37,044 nucleotides of DNA from Novosphingobium sp. AAP83 (GTDB lineage Bacteria > Pseudomonadota > Alphaproteobacteria > Sphingomonadales > Sphingomonadaceae): positions 1 to 37,044 of the forward strand of contig NZ_LJHY01000073.1 in NCBI RefSeq assembly GCF_001295795.1, read 5' to 3'. Below are positions 1-7,936 of the stretch, piece by piece. The notes under the pieces were generated by a model. That model was not told the origin of the DNA and did not search any database. It saw only the letters and a list, made by a program, of their open reading frames with translations. How positions within the stretch are numbered: position 1 is the stretch's first letter; each line of letters starts with the position of its first letter. Position numbers and translations under genes: made by a program.

Positions 1-300
1 CACTCTGTGTCTCAGTAGTGATTCTCTATATACTATAATAGTATTTCATGCCGACAAACGGATTATAACAAAGTGTACATGACCAGTCAAGCATAAAACA
101 CACATATAGTGTGATATGACAACATATATCTTCGATCACGAAGAAGTGTGAAAAGTAATTTTAATTTTATATTTCCACACACAGCCAGCATGGACAATGA
201 GAGCTACAAACTCACCATCAACCAAGGGTTGAGCATACGCCAAACAGAGTGATTCTGCAAGGAATCAAAGCCTGATGGTGGCGAATGTGATATGGATAGA
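1..300. other. AT-rich stretch without a recognisable gene
   Basis: This stretch is much richer in A and T than the catabolic genes that follow and has no long open frame with a credible start. It holds several symmetric sequences: a perfect 15-nt palindrome at 30-44 and an imperfect inverted repeat with GTGTGAAA at 146-153 and TTTCCACAC at 172-180. A CACAC/GTGTG pair around 100-115 is also visible. A 20-codon frame starting at 190 is too short to support. The composition shift suggests a regulatory, replicative or horizontally acquired border, but nothing in it identifies which. Confidence 0.5.
30..44. repeat. Perfect palindrome ATACTAT-A-ATAGTAT
   Basis: Two 7-bp arms are separated by one base. 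The symmetry is exact, in an AT-rich context. It could be a protein-binding site or a chance palindrome favoured by AT richness. No partner gene is visible to the left because the window starts there. Confidence 0.45.
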
Positions 301-457
301 GAATGGCTGAAACCCACGATCAAACCGTCTCAAAGACCCATAATGAAGCTGCTGATGAAGCATTTTCAGTTGGATTCCCGCTACCGGAATCAAACACATC
401 CGCATCTGAAATCCGCACAAATGTGGCATCCGAATGGGTATCAAATCAGGAATCAAA
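261..457 (+). repeat. Three direct copies of GGAATCAAA
   Basis: The 9-mer GGAATCAAA occurs at 261-269, 386-394 and 449-457, spaced 125 and 63 nt apart. The middle copy is also the right arm of a GATTCC/GGAATC inverted repeat that begins at 373. Three copies of a 9-mer within 200 nt are unlikely by chance. The stretch has no credible gene. The role is unknown; decayed repeated DNA or protein-binding sites are both possible. Confidence 0.4.
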
Positions 458-486
458 TAGAATGATGGATCACGGTCCCGCTACCC

Positions 487-536
487 GCTCCATAACGCGT
501 CACCACTGGAATTTTGCCCCTATGGCGCTATGGGGC
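487..536. repeat. Dispersed inverted-repeat element, copy 1
   Basis: GCTCCATA at 487-494 can pair with TATGGGGC at 529-536 (one G-U pair). The right arm belongs to the 11-mer TGGCGCTATGG at 523-533, which recurs exactly at 4395-4405. There it sits in a similar hairpin whose left arm also reads GCTCCAT. The two copies therefore look like members of one dispersed family flanking the trhO-ior block. This copy ends four bases before the trhO start codon and supplies its GGGG Shine-Dalgarno-like run. Confidence 0.45.
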
Positions 537-540
537 GGAT

Positions 541-1509
541 ATGGATACTTCCCATCGTCAGTCGCATGGCTCGGTCATTGTGGCCGCACTCTATCGTTTT
601 ACCCGGTTGGACAATTGTGCAGCTTTGCGTGCGCCGCTTGAGCAATTGTGCCGGGAAAATGGCGTGCGCGGAACACTGTTGCTGGCACCTGAAGGTATAA
701 ACGGAACAATTGCAGGGCCATCCAGCGGAATTGACGCTGTACTCAAACACATCCGTAGCCTCCCGGATTGCGCCGAAGTCGATGTGAAGCTGTCTACAGC
801 TTCGACCATGCCGTTTCACCGGACAAAAGTGCGGCTGAAGCGCGAGATCGTGACCATGGGCCAGCCCGATATTGATCCGCGCGCCAGCGTCGGAACATAT
901 GTCAGCCCGCAGGATTGGAACGCGCTGATTGCCGACCCCGGCACGATCGTGATCGATACCCGCAATGATTATGAAGTGGCCGCTGGCACATTTGAACGCG
1001 CAATTGATCCCAAAACTGCCAGTTTCAGGGAGTTTCCGGACTGGTTCCGGCAAGAGCGTGCGAGGCTTTTGGGGGAAGGTAAGCCGCCCAAAGTTGCGAT
1101 GTTTTGCACAGGGGGCATCCGCTGCGAAAAATCGACCGCCTTTCTGAAGCAGGAAGGCGTTGAAGAGGTCTATCACCTAAAAGGCGGCATCCTGAAATAT
1201 CTGGAGACGGTACCCGAAGAAGAAAGCTTGTGGCGCGGCGAATGCTTTGTGTTTGACCAGCGCGTAACGGTTGGCCACGGATTGGTCGAAGGCACGCACA
1301 GCTTGTGCTTTTCCTGCCGCCGTCCGGTAAACGAAGAGGACCAACGCTCGCCGCTCTATGAAGCGGGCGTCAGTTGCGCTGCCTGCCACGGTGAACGCAA
1401 CGACGAGCAGCGCGCCTCTGCGCGCGAACGCCACCGCCAGGAAACGCTCGCCACCAAGCGCGGCGTTGCGCATGTCGGCGCGGTGCTGCCAGGGCCTGAC
1501 GCAGGTTAA
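541..1509 (+). CDS. trhO: TrhO/YceA-type rhodanese, oxygen-dependent tRNA uridine-34 hydroxylase
   Basis: The 322-residue product has the full TrhO layout. An N-terminal acylphosphatase-like half (EGINGT motif near residues 51-56) is followed by a rhodanese domain with the active-site loop CTGGIRCEK, whose first cysteine is about residue 189. A C-terminal cysteine-rich tail carries CFSCRRP and CAACH pairs, probably a metal site. Known members make 5-hydroxyuridine at the wobble position of tRNA in the cytoplasm. The start at 541 is preferred over an in-frame ATG at 514 because it has GGGG six bases upstream and fits family length. It is followed by a 181-bp spacer and then the molybdenum hydroxylase genes, which are functionally unrelated. 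Confidence 0.88.
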   Translation: MDTSHRQSHGSVIVAALYRFTRLDNCAALRAPLEQLCRENGVRGTLLLAPEGINGTIAGPSSGIDAVLKHIRSLPDCAEVDVKLSTASTMPFHRTKVRLKREIVTMGQPDIDPRASVGTYVSPQDWNALIADPGTIVIDTRNDYEVAAGTFERAIDPKTASFREFPDWFRQERARLLGEGKPPKVAMFCTGGIRCEKSTAFLKQEGVEEVYHLKGGILKYLETVPEEESLWRGECFVFDQRVTVGHGLVEGTHSLCFSCRRPVNEEDQRSPLYEAGVSCAACHGERNDEQRASARERHRQETLATKRGVAHVGAVLPGPDAG

Positions 1510-1690
1510 CAAAGGTGGCGCATCGCGGTGTCAACGCCACCACGAATCCGCTAAGCTCCATGATTGCGTGGCGAAGCATGGCCCCAAAAGGCATGCCCCA
1601 TTCCTGATTGGTAGGCTTGCGCCGCGCAATGGTTGCGGACAAAACGATTTCGCAAGTGCACAATCGCTTGCACCTAGGAGAGTTTCGAAC

Positions 1691-2170
1691 ATGAAGACCG
1701 TTCTCAAGGTCAACGGGCAGTCGCGCGAGGTGGATGTGCCGTCGGACAAGCCTTTGCTCTGGGTGCTGCGTGAGGATCTGGGCTATGTCGGCCCAAAATT
1801 CGGCTGCGGTCAGGGCCTGTGCGGGGCTTGCACGGTCTTGATGGACGGACAGGCCATTCGCGCTTGCCTCACCACCTTGGACGCGGTTGGAACGGCTGCG
1901 ATCACCACGATTGAAGGCGTTGCAGCCCTCCCTATAGGCAAGAAGATCAGCGAGGCGTGGATCGATATCGATGTGCCCCAATGCGGCTATTGCCAGGCAG
2001 GCCAGATCATGAGCGCGGTGGCTTTGCTCGAAAGCAACCCGACGCCCGCCGATGATGAAATTGACGCTGCGATGGCAGGCAACCTCTGCCGCTGCGGGAC
2101 CTATCACCGCATCCGCGATGCCATCGTCAAAGCTTCAGGCCGCAAGGCAGCAGGAGGCACAAATGTCTGA
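1691..2170 (+). CDS. 2Fe-2S subunit of a molybdenum hydroxylase (IorA-type)
   Basis: The 159-residue protein is a complete small subunit of the xanthine oxidase family. The plant-type 2Fe-2S cluster ligands are Cys39, Cys44, Cys47 and Cys59. The second, helical-domain cluster uses Cys98, Cys101, Cys133 and Cys135. It passes electrons from the molybdopterin subunit encoded next. The start at 1691 has an AGGAG Shine-Dalgarno about 11 bases upstream. The reading frame overlaps the next gene by 8 bp, indicating translational coupling. The pairing with a single large Mo subunit and the lack of an FAD subunit match isoquinoline 1-oxidoreductase or membrane aldehyde-oxidase-like enzymes. The substrate cannot be told from sequence. 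Confidence 0.9.
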   Translation: MKTVLKVNGQSREVDVPSDKPLLWVLREDLGYVGPKFGCGQGLCGACTVLMDGQAIRACLTTLDAVGTAAITTIEGVAALPIGKKISEAWIDIDVPQCGYCQAGQIMSAVALLESNPTPADDEIDAAMAGNLCRCGTYHRIRDAIVKASGRKAAGGTNV

Positions 2171-4367
2171 TCAGGCCCTTCTGGCGGGGACCCGCCGCTT
2201 TGCGCTGAAAGCCATGCTTGCCGCAGGTGGCGCGCTGGCGTTCGAAATCGAATTTGCCGCGGCACAAGGCAAGTCTGCCCCGGCGGCGGCAGCGGCCAAA
2301 CTCACCGCTTTTGTGCAAATCAACGCCGATAACAGCGTGACGATCAAGGCGAAAAACCCCGAAATCGGCCAAGGCGTCAAGGCGATGCTGCCGATGCTGA
2401 TCGCCGAAGAGCTCGATGTGGCGTGGTCGGCGGTTCGCGTAGAACAAGCCGTTGCCGATCAGGCAAAGTTTGGCGAACAGTTTGCCGGTGGCAGCATGTC
2501 CACCCCGATGAACTGGATGCCGATGCGCCAAGCAGGTGCGACCGCTCGGGCCATGATCATGGCGGCTGCGGCCAAGCAATGGACGGCCCCGGCTGCCGAG
2601 CTTTCCACCGCCAATGGCGAGGTGATCCACGCCACGACAGGTCGCCGCGCACCTTATGCCGCGCTGGCGCAGGCCGCAGCCAAGGAAGCAGTGCCCGCAG
2701 CCGAAACGTTGAAGTTGAAGGATCCGGCAAAGTTTTCGATCATCGGACGGCCTGTGCGCGGTCCCGATACGGTGGCGATTGTGGCTGGTAAGCCCTTGTT
2801 CGGGATTGATACGCAATTGCCCGGCATGGTTCACGCTGCCTTGTTGACTGCGCCTGTGCGCGGCGCGGTGCTGCGCAGCCATGATGCGGCCAAGGCGCTG
2901 GCGGTGGCAGGTGTGCGCAAAGTGGTGGTTTTGCGGCAGCTTGGTGAGGAGGACGGGCCGGTTGACGGGCTGGCGGTTGTTGCCGACAGTTGGTGGACAG
3001 CCAACGAAGCGCGAAAACTCCTTGATGTTCAATGGGATAATCAGGGGCGGGAGAAGCATTCGGATGCTTCATTTGCCGCCTCTGCCAAAGCGGCTTTTGC
3101 GGGGAAGCCCGCCGAGGCGGTGCTGGCCAGTGGTGATACCAATGCAGCGCTTGCAGGCGCATCTAAGGTATTGAAAGAGCAGTATACTTACCCGTTCATC
3201 GCCCATGCCACGCTGGAGCCGCAGAACTGCACGGCGCTGTTCAAGGATGGCAAGTTGGAAATCTGGGCACCGAGCCAGATGCCGGACGAAGGCCGACAAC
3301 TGGTTGCCAAAACACTGGGCCTTGAACCAGCGGCAATCGCGGTAAACCTGACCCGCATCGGCGGCGGCTTTGGCCGGCGTTTACAGAATGATTACATGGT
3401 CTTCGCAGCCAAAATCGCGCGCGATATGCCGGGCGTTCCGGTCAAATTGATCTATGACCGCGAGGAAGATTTCAAGCTCGACTTCTTCCGCCCTGGCGGT
3501 TTTCACCAGTTCGAAGCAGGCCTTGATGCGAACGGAAAACTGGTGGCGTTTCGCGACCATTTGGTGACATTTGGTGCCGGTGGCAAACCGGGACGCGGTG
3601 CTGAACTGCCCGCAGACCTGTTTCCGGCCAATATTGTGGCAAATGCCGATCTTGGCATGACCGTGATGGAAAGCAACATCCCGCTCGGCTGGTTGCGCGC
3701 TCCGGCTTCCAACACACTGGCCTTTGCCACACAGGGCTTCCTTGATGAAGTGGCCAGCGCTGCGGGCAAGACTTTGCCAGCGCTGATGCTCGAATTGCTC
3801 GGCGATCCGCGCCTGATCATGGCACCCAAACTTCCCGACGTGCCGGATTACTTCCAGCCGCCACCGTTCCACACAGGCCGTGCTGCGGGCGTTACCCGCG
3901 AGGTGATGAAAATCGCCAAATGGGACGACGCGGCGGTGAAGGGTCGCGGCTTCGGGTTCTACTTCAGCCACCTTGGTTATTTTGCGGTTGTGGCAGATTG
4001 CGCCGCCGGAGCCGATGGCGCGGTGCGCGTTTCGAAGATCTGGGTTGCCGGAGACATTGGCAGCACGATCATTAACCCGCTGAATGCCGAACAGCAAATT
4101 CGCGGGTCGATGATTGACGGCATGGGCCATGTGATTTCAGGTTTGAAAGTGCCGATCAGCGGCGGGCAAGTGCAAGTGGCCAATTACGATACTTATGCCC
4201 TGCCCCGCATCGATGTGGTCCCGCCCATCGAAATCTCGATGGTCAAGACCGACAACCCGCCAACCGGCCTTGGCGAACCGGCGATGCCCCCGGCGATTGC
4301 GGCCATTGCCAATGCGATCAGCAGCCTGACCGGAAAACGGGTGCGCAGCCTGCCTTACGAAGCGTAG
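2163..4367 (+). CDS. Molybdopterin-binding subunit of a molybdenum hydroxylase (IorB-type), Tat-exported
   Basis: The product is 734 residues and starts with a twin-arginine type leader (TRRFALKAML, then a hydrophobic alanine-rich stretch), so the holoenzyme is probably exported folded to the periplasm. Mo-cofactor loop motifs of the family are visible, including GGGFGRR and the C-terminal GLGEPAMPP, whose glutamate is the expected catalytic base. The start at 2163 overlaps the small-subunit gene and places the Tat motif at the N terminus. No c-type cytochrome or XdhC-like maturation gene is adjacent, so the electron acceptor must be encoded elsewhere. Alternatives within the family are aldehyde dehydrogenase or N-heterocycle hydroxylase. 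Confidence 0.9.
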   Translation: MSDQALLAGTRRFALKAMLAAGGALAFEIEFAAAQGKSAPAAAAAKLTAFVQINADNSVTIKAKNPEIGQGVKAMLPMLIAEELDVAWSAVRVEQAVADQAKFGEQFAGGSMSTPMNWMPMRQAGATARAMIMAAAAKQWTAPAAELSTANGEVIHATTGRRAPYAALAQAAAKEAVPAAETLKLKDPAKFSIIGRPVRGPDTVAIVAGKPLFGIDTQLPGMVHAALLTAPVRGAVLRSHDAAKALAVAGVRKVVVLRQLGEEDGPVDGLAVVADSWWTANEARKLLDVQWDNQGREKHSDASFAASAKAAFAGKPAEAVLASGDTNAALAGASKVLKEQYTYPFIAHATLEPQNCTALFKDGKLEIWAPSQMPDEGRQLVAKTLGLEPAAIAVNLTRIGGGFGRRLQNDYMVFAAKIARDMPGVPVKLIYDREEDFKLDFFRPGGFHQFEAGLDANGKLVAFRDHLVTFGAGGKPGRGAELPADLFPANIVANADLGMTVMESNIPLGWLRAPASNTLAFATQGFLDEVASAAGKTLPALMLELLGDPRLIMAPKLPDVPDYFQPPPFHTGRAAGVTREVMKIAKWDDAAVKGRGFGFYFSHLGYFAVVADCAAGADGAVRVSKIWVAGDIGSTIINPLNAEQQIRGSMIDGMGHVISGLKVPISGGQVQVANYDTYALPRIDVVPPIEISMVKTDNPPTGLGEPAMPPAIAAIANAISSLTGKRVRSLPYEA

Positions 4368-4376
4368 AATAGCATC

Positions 4377-4409
4377 GGCTCCATGGTGCCATTCTGGCGC
4401 TATGGAGCC
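4377..4409. terminator. Strong hairpin between convergent genes (bidirectional terminator candidate)
   Basis: GGCTCCAT (4377-4384) pairs perfectly with ATGGAGCC (4402-4409). The inner GGTGCC and GGCGCT continue the helix with two G-U pairs, giving about 14 pairs around an ATTCT loop. It starts 9 bp after the Mo-subunit stop and lies 25 bp from the stop of the converging thiolase. There is no T-run, so it is not a textbook intrinsic terminator. It also shares TGGCGCTATGG with the element upstream of trhO. Confidence 0.5.
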
Positions 4410-4434
4410 GCTGCCCGGGCGACTGGTTGTGGCG

Positions 4435-5610
4435 CTACAGCGCCTCCACGATGGTCATGTTGGCAAGCCCGCCGCCTTCGCACATTGTCTGGAAGCCATA
4501 GCGCCCGCCGCGTGCGCGCAAGGCGTGGATCAGCGTGGTCATCAGCTTGGTGCCACTGGCACCCAGCGGATGGCCAAGCGCAATCGCGCCGCCATTGACG
4601 TTAAGCCGTGCGGGATCGGCTTCGATCACTTTGAGCCAGGCCATCGGAACCGTCGCGAAGGCTTCGTTCACTTCGTAAAGATCGATGTCCGCAATCTTCA
4701 TGCCTGCTTTTGCCAGCAGCTTTTGCGTGCCGAAGACGGGTTCTTCGAGCATGATCACCGGATCACCCCCGGTCACCGCCATCGCATGAACACGCGCCAT
4801 CGGGGTGAGGTTGTGCGCCTTCAACGCGCTTTCGCTGACGACCAGCAAGCCCGATGCCGCATCGCAGATCTGGCTTGATGTGGCGGCGGTCAGCACGCCG
4901 CCTTCTTGCAGCAGCTTGACCCCGGCCAGCGCTTCCAGCGTTGCGCCATAGCGGATGCCTTCATCGCGATCATGGGCAACGCTATTGCCTTCGGCGTCAA
5001 CGCCATCGACGACGAAAATCTCGTCCTTGAACGCGCCAACCTCGGTAGCCGCCGCCGCGCGGGTTTGCGATTCAAGGCCGAACGCATCGGTATCAGCTTT
5101 GGTGAAGCCATACTTGGCCGCGATCATTTCTGCGCCAACAAATTGCGAGAAATCAGTTACGCCGTACCTTTCCAGAATGCGCGGGGTCCACGGATCGCGG
5201 TTGAGGCCTATTGCAGCCGCGCCAGCACGCGGGGCGCCCATCGGCACGCGTGTCATGCTTTCGACGCCGCCTGCGATGACAATATCCTGCTGGCCCGACA
5301 TCACAGCCTGTGCGGCAAAGTGCAGCGCCTGTTGCGATGAGCCGCACTGGCGATCAATCGTCACACCCGGCACGCTTTGCGGCAGGTTGGACGACAGGAT
5401 GCAGGCCCGCGCGATTTGCTGTGCCTGTTCGCCCGCCTGGCTGACGCAGCCCATGATCACATCATCAATCGCCGCGGGATCAATCCCGGCGCGGCGCACC
5501 AGTTCATCCAGCAGCACGCCGCCCAGATCGGCAGGAGCCCAATTGCGCAAACGGCCATTGCGACGGCCACCGGCGGTGCGCGTGGCGGCAACGATGTAAG
5601 CTTCGGGCAT
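4435..5610 (-). CDS. Acetyl-CoA acyltransferase (thiolase)
   Basis: The 391-residue protein is a thiolase with all three active-site blocks: the nucleophilic cysteine in DRQCGSSQQ, NEAFA followed by GHPLGASG, and the C-terminal cysteine in CEGGG. It cleaves 3-ketoacyl-CoA to acetyl-CoA (or propionyl-CoA for 2-methyl substrates) and a shortened acyl-CoA. The start at 5610 is chosen over longer in-frame extensions because AGGAG lies 8 bases upstream and the protein then begins at the conserved N terminus (YIVAATRT). It is the last gene of the minus-strand run and is separated from the FadJ-type gene by 249 bp containing a palindromic repeat. It may therefore have its own promoter or be read through. 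Confidence 0.9.
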   Translation of the reverse strand: MPEAYIVAATRTAGGRRNGRLRNWAPADLGGVLLDELVRRAGIDPAAIDDVIMGCVSQAGEQAQQIARACILSSNLPQSVPGVTIDRQCGSSQQALHFAAQAVMSGQQDIVIAGGVESMTRVPMGAPRAGAAAIGLNRDPWTPRILERYGVTDFSQFVGAEMIAAKYGFTKADTDAFGLESQTRAAAATEVGAFKDEIFVVDGVDAEGNSVAHDRDEGIRYGATLEALAGVKLLQEGGVLTAATSSQICDAASGLLVVSESALKAHNLTPMARVHAMAVTGGDPVIMLEEPVFGTQKLLAKAGMKIADIDLYEVNEAFATVPMAWLKVIEADPARLNVNGGAIALGHPLGASGTKLMTTLIHALRARGGRYGFQTMCEGGGLANMTIVEAL

Positions 5611-5670
5611 CCTGTCTCTCCTGTGTTGTCTCAAAGAATTGGCGATTATACTTTTTTCCAAACACCCCTT

Positions 5671-5766
5671 CGTCCTTGCGAGGAGGCGAAGCCGACGAAG
5701 CAATCCAGAGCGGTTATGCGTCGCTCTGGATTGCTTCTCCCCGCTGCGCGGGGCTCGCAATGACGA
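5671..5766. repeat. REP-like palindromic repeat
   Basis: The inverted arms GAAGCAATCCAGAGC (5697-5711) and GCTCTGGATTGCTTC (5723-5737) are perfect over 15 bp with an 11-nt loop. Outer sequences CTTGCGAG and CTCGCAATGACG extend the symmetry, and an inner CCCCGCTGCGCGGGG hairpin follows at about 5739-5753. Elements of this type, with a CATTGCGAG outer end, are scattered between genes in many sphingomonad and other alphaproteobacterial genomes (recalled, not searched). It sits between the FadJ-type and thiolase genes and could attenuate read-through. Confidence 0.75.
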
Positions 5767-5859
5767 ATTTACTGACGAAGGTAAGTGTTGCGTCTGTAAG
5801 CTCACTAAACGCCTTGGAACTGGCTGGCAGGACTGGCACGCCAGCCCTTGCCCATCCGG

Positions 5860-7905
5860 TCAGCCGTTGAACTTTTCGCCCTTGGCGGCCTTTTCAACCA
5901 GCAGCCTGGCCGGTTCGTGGCCCATCGCGCGCAGCCCGTCCACTACCTTGTCGAGGCCGACCGTATCGGCCCAATAGGTCGGTCCGCCGGTGAAGACAGG
6001 CCAGTTATAGCCCAGCAAACAGGCGACATCGATATCACTGGCGCGCAGGGCAATGCCTTCTTCGAGCACGCGCGCAGCTTCGTTGACGACGGGGTAGAGC
6101 AAGTGCGCCACGATCTCGTCCGCACCGAGCGAGCCTATCGCGTTGATGCCAAGATCAGCGGCCAGATCGGCGATAACCTTGGCCGCAACCGGGCTTGGCG
6201 TGGCGTTGCGGTTTTCATCGTAATCGTAAAAGCCGCCGTTCTTCTTCTGGCCAAGCCGATCAAGCTTCACCAGATCGCCGCGAATGGTGCGTTCGGTCGC
6301 GCCGCGCCCGATCACGTCGAGGCCGACGATATCCATCATCTGATAGGGGCCAACCGCAAAGCCGTAATCGAAGATCGCCTTGTCGATCTCCTGAGGGCTT
6401 GGCCCGCGCAACACCAGTGCGTCAGCCGCAAGGCTGCGCACGGTCATCACACGGTTGGCGATGAAGCCGTGGCACACGCCTGCCAGCACCGGCACTTTGC
6501 CGATGGTCTTGGCCAACGCCATGGCCGTGGCGATGATATCCTTGCGCGTCTTTGCCCCGCGCACCACTTCGAGCAGGCGCATGACATTGGCGGGCGAGAA
6601 GAAGTGCAGACCGATCACGTCTTGCGGGCGCGATGTGGCTTCGGCAATTTCGTTGAGATCAAGGTACGAGGTGTTCGACGCAAGGATCGCGCCTTGCTTG
6701 CAGATTGCGTCAAGCTTGCCGAACACGGCCTTCTTGACCGACATTTCCTCGAACACCGCTTCGATCACCAGATCGACATCGGCCAGTGCGTCATATGTGA
6801 TCGCAGGGGTGATCAGCGCCATGCGCTGTTCCACCTGATCCTGCGTCATCCGACCCTTCTTGGCGGTATTCTCGTAATTGCGGCGGATCACACCGGTGCC
6901 GCGATCAAGCGCTTCTTGCGTCATTTCCACCAGCGTCACGGGGATGCCGGCGTTGAGGAAGTTCATCGTGATGCCGCCACCCATCGTGCCTGCACCGATC
7001 ACGCCAACCGTTTTGATCGGCAGGATCGGCGTGTCCGAAGGCACATCGGGGATCTTGGTGGTCTGGCGTTCGGCAAAGAAGAAGTTGCGCTGTGCCCCGC
7101 TCTGGCTGCCCGCCATCAGGTCTTCAAACAATTCCCTCTCGCGCACGATGCCCTGATCGAACGGCAGTTCGGCAGCGGCTTCAATCGCCTTCACAATGTT
7201 GACCGGAGCCTGAAATCCGCGAAACGCCTTGGCGTTCTTCTTCATGAAACCGGCGTAGATTTCAGGCTTGCCGCGCGCCGGTTCTACTTTGTCCTGACGG
7301 TCACGCACTTTGACGAGCGGACGGCCTTCGGCAAGGATCGTGCGCGCAAATGCCACGGCATCGGCTGCCAGATTGCCCTCTTGCGCCAGCGCATCGATCA
7401 TGCCCAATGACAGCGCTTGGCTGGCGCCAATCGGATTGCCGCCGGTGATGATATCGAGCGCGGCTTCGATGCCGACAATGCGGGGCAGACGTTGCGTGCC
7501 GCCAGCGCCGGGCAGCAGGCCCAGCTTCACTTCGGGCAGGCCGACCTTGGCAGAAGGCACAGCGATGCGGTGATGGCACACCAGCGCCAGTTCATAACCG
7601 CCACCCAATGCGGTGCCGTGAATCGCGGCAATCACCGGCTTTGCGGTATTTTCAATCAGATCGAGCACATCGCGCAGATCAGGCGCGCGAGGCGGTTGGC
7701 CGAATTCCGAGATATCAGCGCCTGCAAAGAACGTGCGCCCCGCGCAAGCGAGAACAATCGCCTTCACCGCATCATCCGCGCCAAACTTGCGAAAGCCTTC
7801 GTCCAGCGCAACGCGGGTGTTGTAACCCAGCGCGTTGACCGGTGGGGAATTGATCGTGATGACGCCAATGCCGTCAATGACTTCGTAAGTGCCGACTTCG
7901 CTCAT
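5860..7905 (-). CDS. FadJ-type bifunctional enoyl-CoA hydratase / 3-hydroxyacyl-CoA dehydrogenase
   Basis: This is a 681-residue fusion. The N-terminal crotonase domain shows the oxyanion-hole motif HGTALGGGYE and PEVKLGLLPGAGGTQRL with the catalytic glutamates. The central NAD-binding domain begins at VGVIGAGTMGGG near residue 300. The dehydrogenase active site is seen in LHFFSPAN, and duplicated C-terminal helical domains follow. It hydrates trans-2-enoyl-CoA and oxidises the 3-hydroxy product. The start at 7905 has GGAG seven bases upstream; a TTG four codons earlier lies on that Shine-Dalgarno and is disfavoured. It follows the crotonase gene by 31 bp, consistent with one transcript. A second, different FadJ-type gene lies at 22.6-24.8 kb. 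Confidence 0.92.
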   Translation of the reverse strand: MSEVGTYEVIDGIGVITINSPPVNALGYNTRVALDEGFRKFGADDAVKAIVLACAGRTFFAGADISEFGQPPRAPDLRDVLDLIENTAKPVIAAIHGTALGGGYELALVCHHRIAVPSAKVGLPEVKLGLLPGAGGTQRLPRIVGIEAALDIITGGNPIGASQALSLGMIDALAQEGNLAADAVAFARTILAEGRPLVKVRDRQDKVEPARGKPEIYAGFMKKNAKAFRGFQAPVNIVKAIEAAAELPFDQGIVRERELFEDLMAGSQSGAQRNFFFAERQTTKIPDVPSDTPILPIKTVGVIGAGTMGGGITMNFLNAGIPVTLVEMTQEALDRGTGVIRRNYENTAKKGRMTQDQVEQRMALITPAITYDALADVDLVIEAVFEEMSVKKAVFGKLDAICKQGAILASNTSYLDLNEIAEATSRPQDVIGLHFFSPANVMRLLEVVRGAKTRKDIIATAMALAKTIGKVPVLAGVCHGFIANRVMTVRSLAADALVLRGPSPQEIDKAIFDYGFAVGPYQMMDIVGLDVIGRGATERTIRGDLVKLDRLGQKKNGGFYDYDENRNATPSPVAAKVIADLAADLGINAIGSLGADEIVAHLLYPVVNEAARVLEEGIALRASDIDVACLLGYNWPVFTGGPTYWADTVGLDKVVDGLRAMGHEPARLLVEKAAKGEKFNG

Positions 7906-7936
7906 GATATACTCCAATACAATGGTTTAGCAGAGC

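Noticed and set aside
303..641. 112-codon frame upstream of and overlapping trhO
   Set aside because: There is no family resemblance, it runs into trhO in another frame, and it covers the repeat-rich stretch; no ribosome site supports it.
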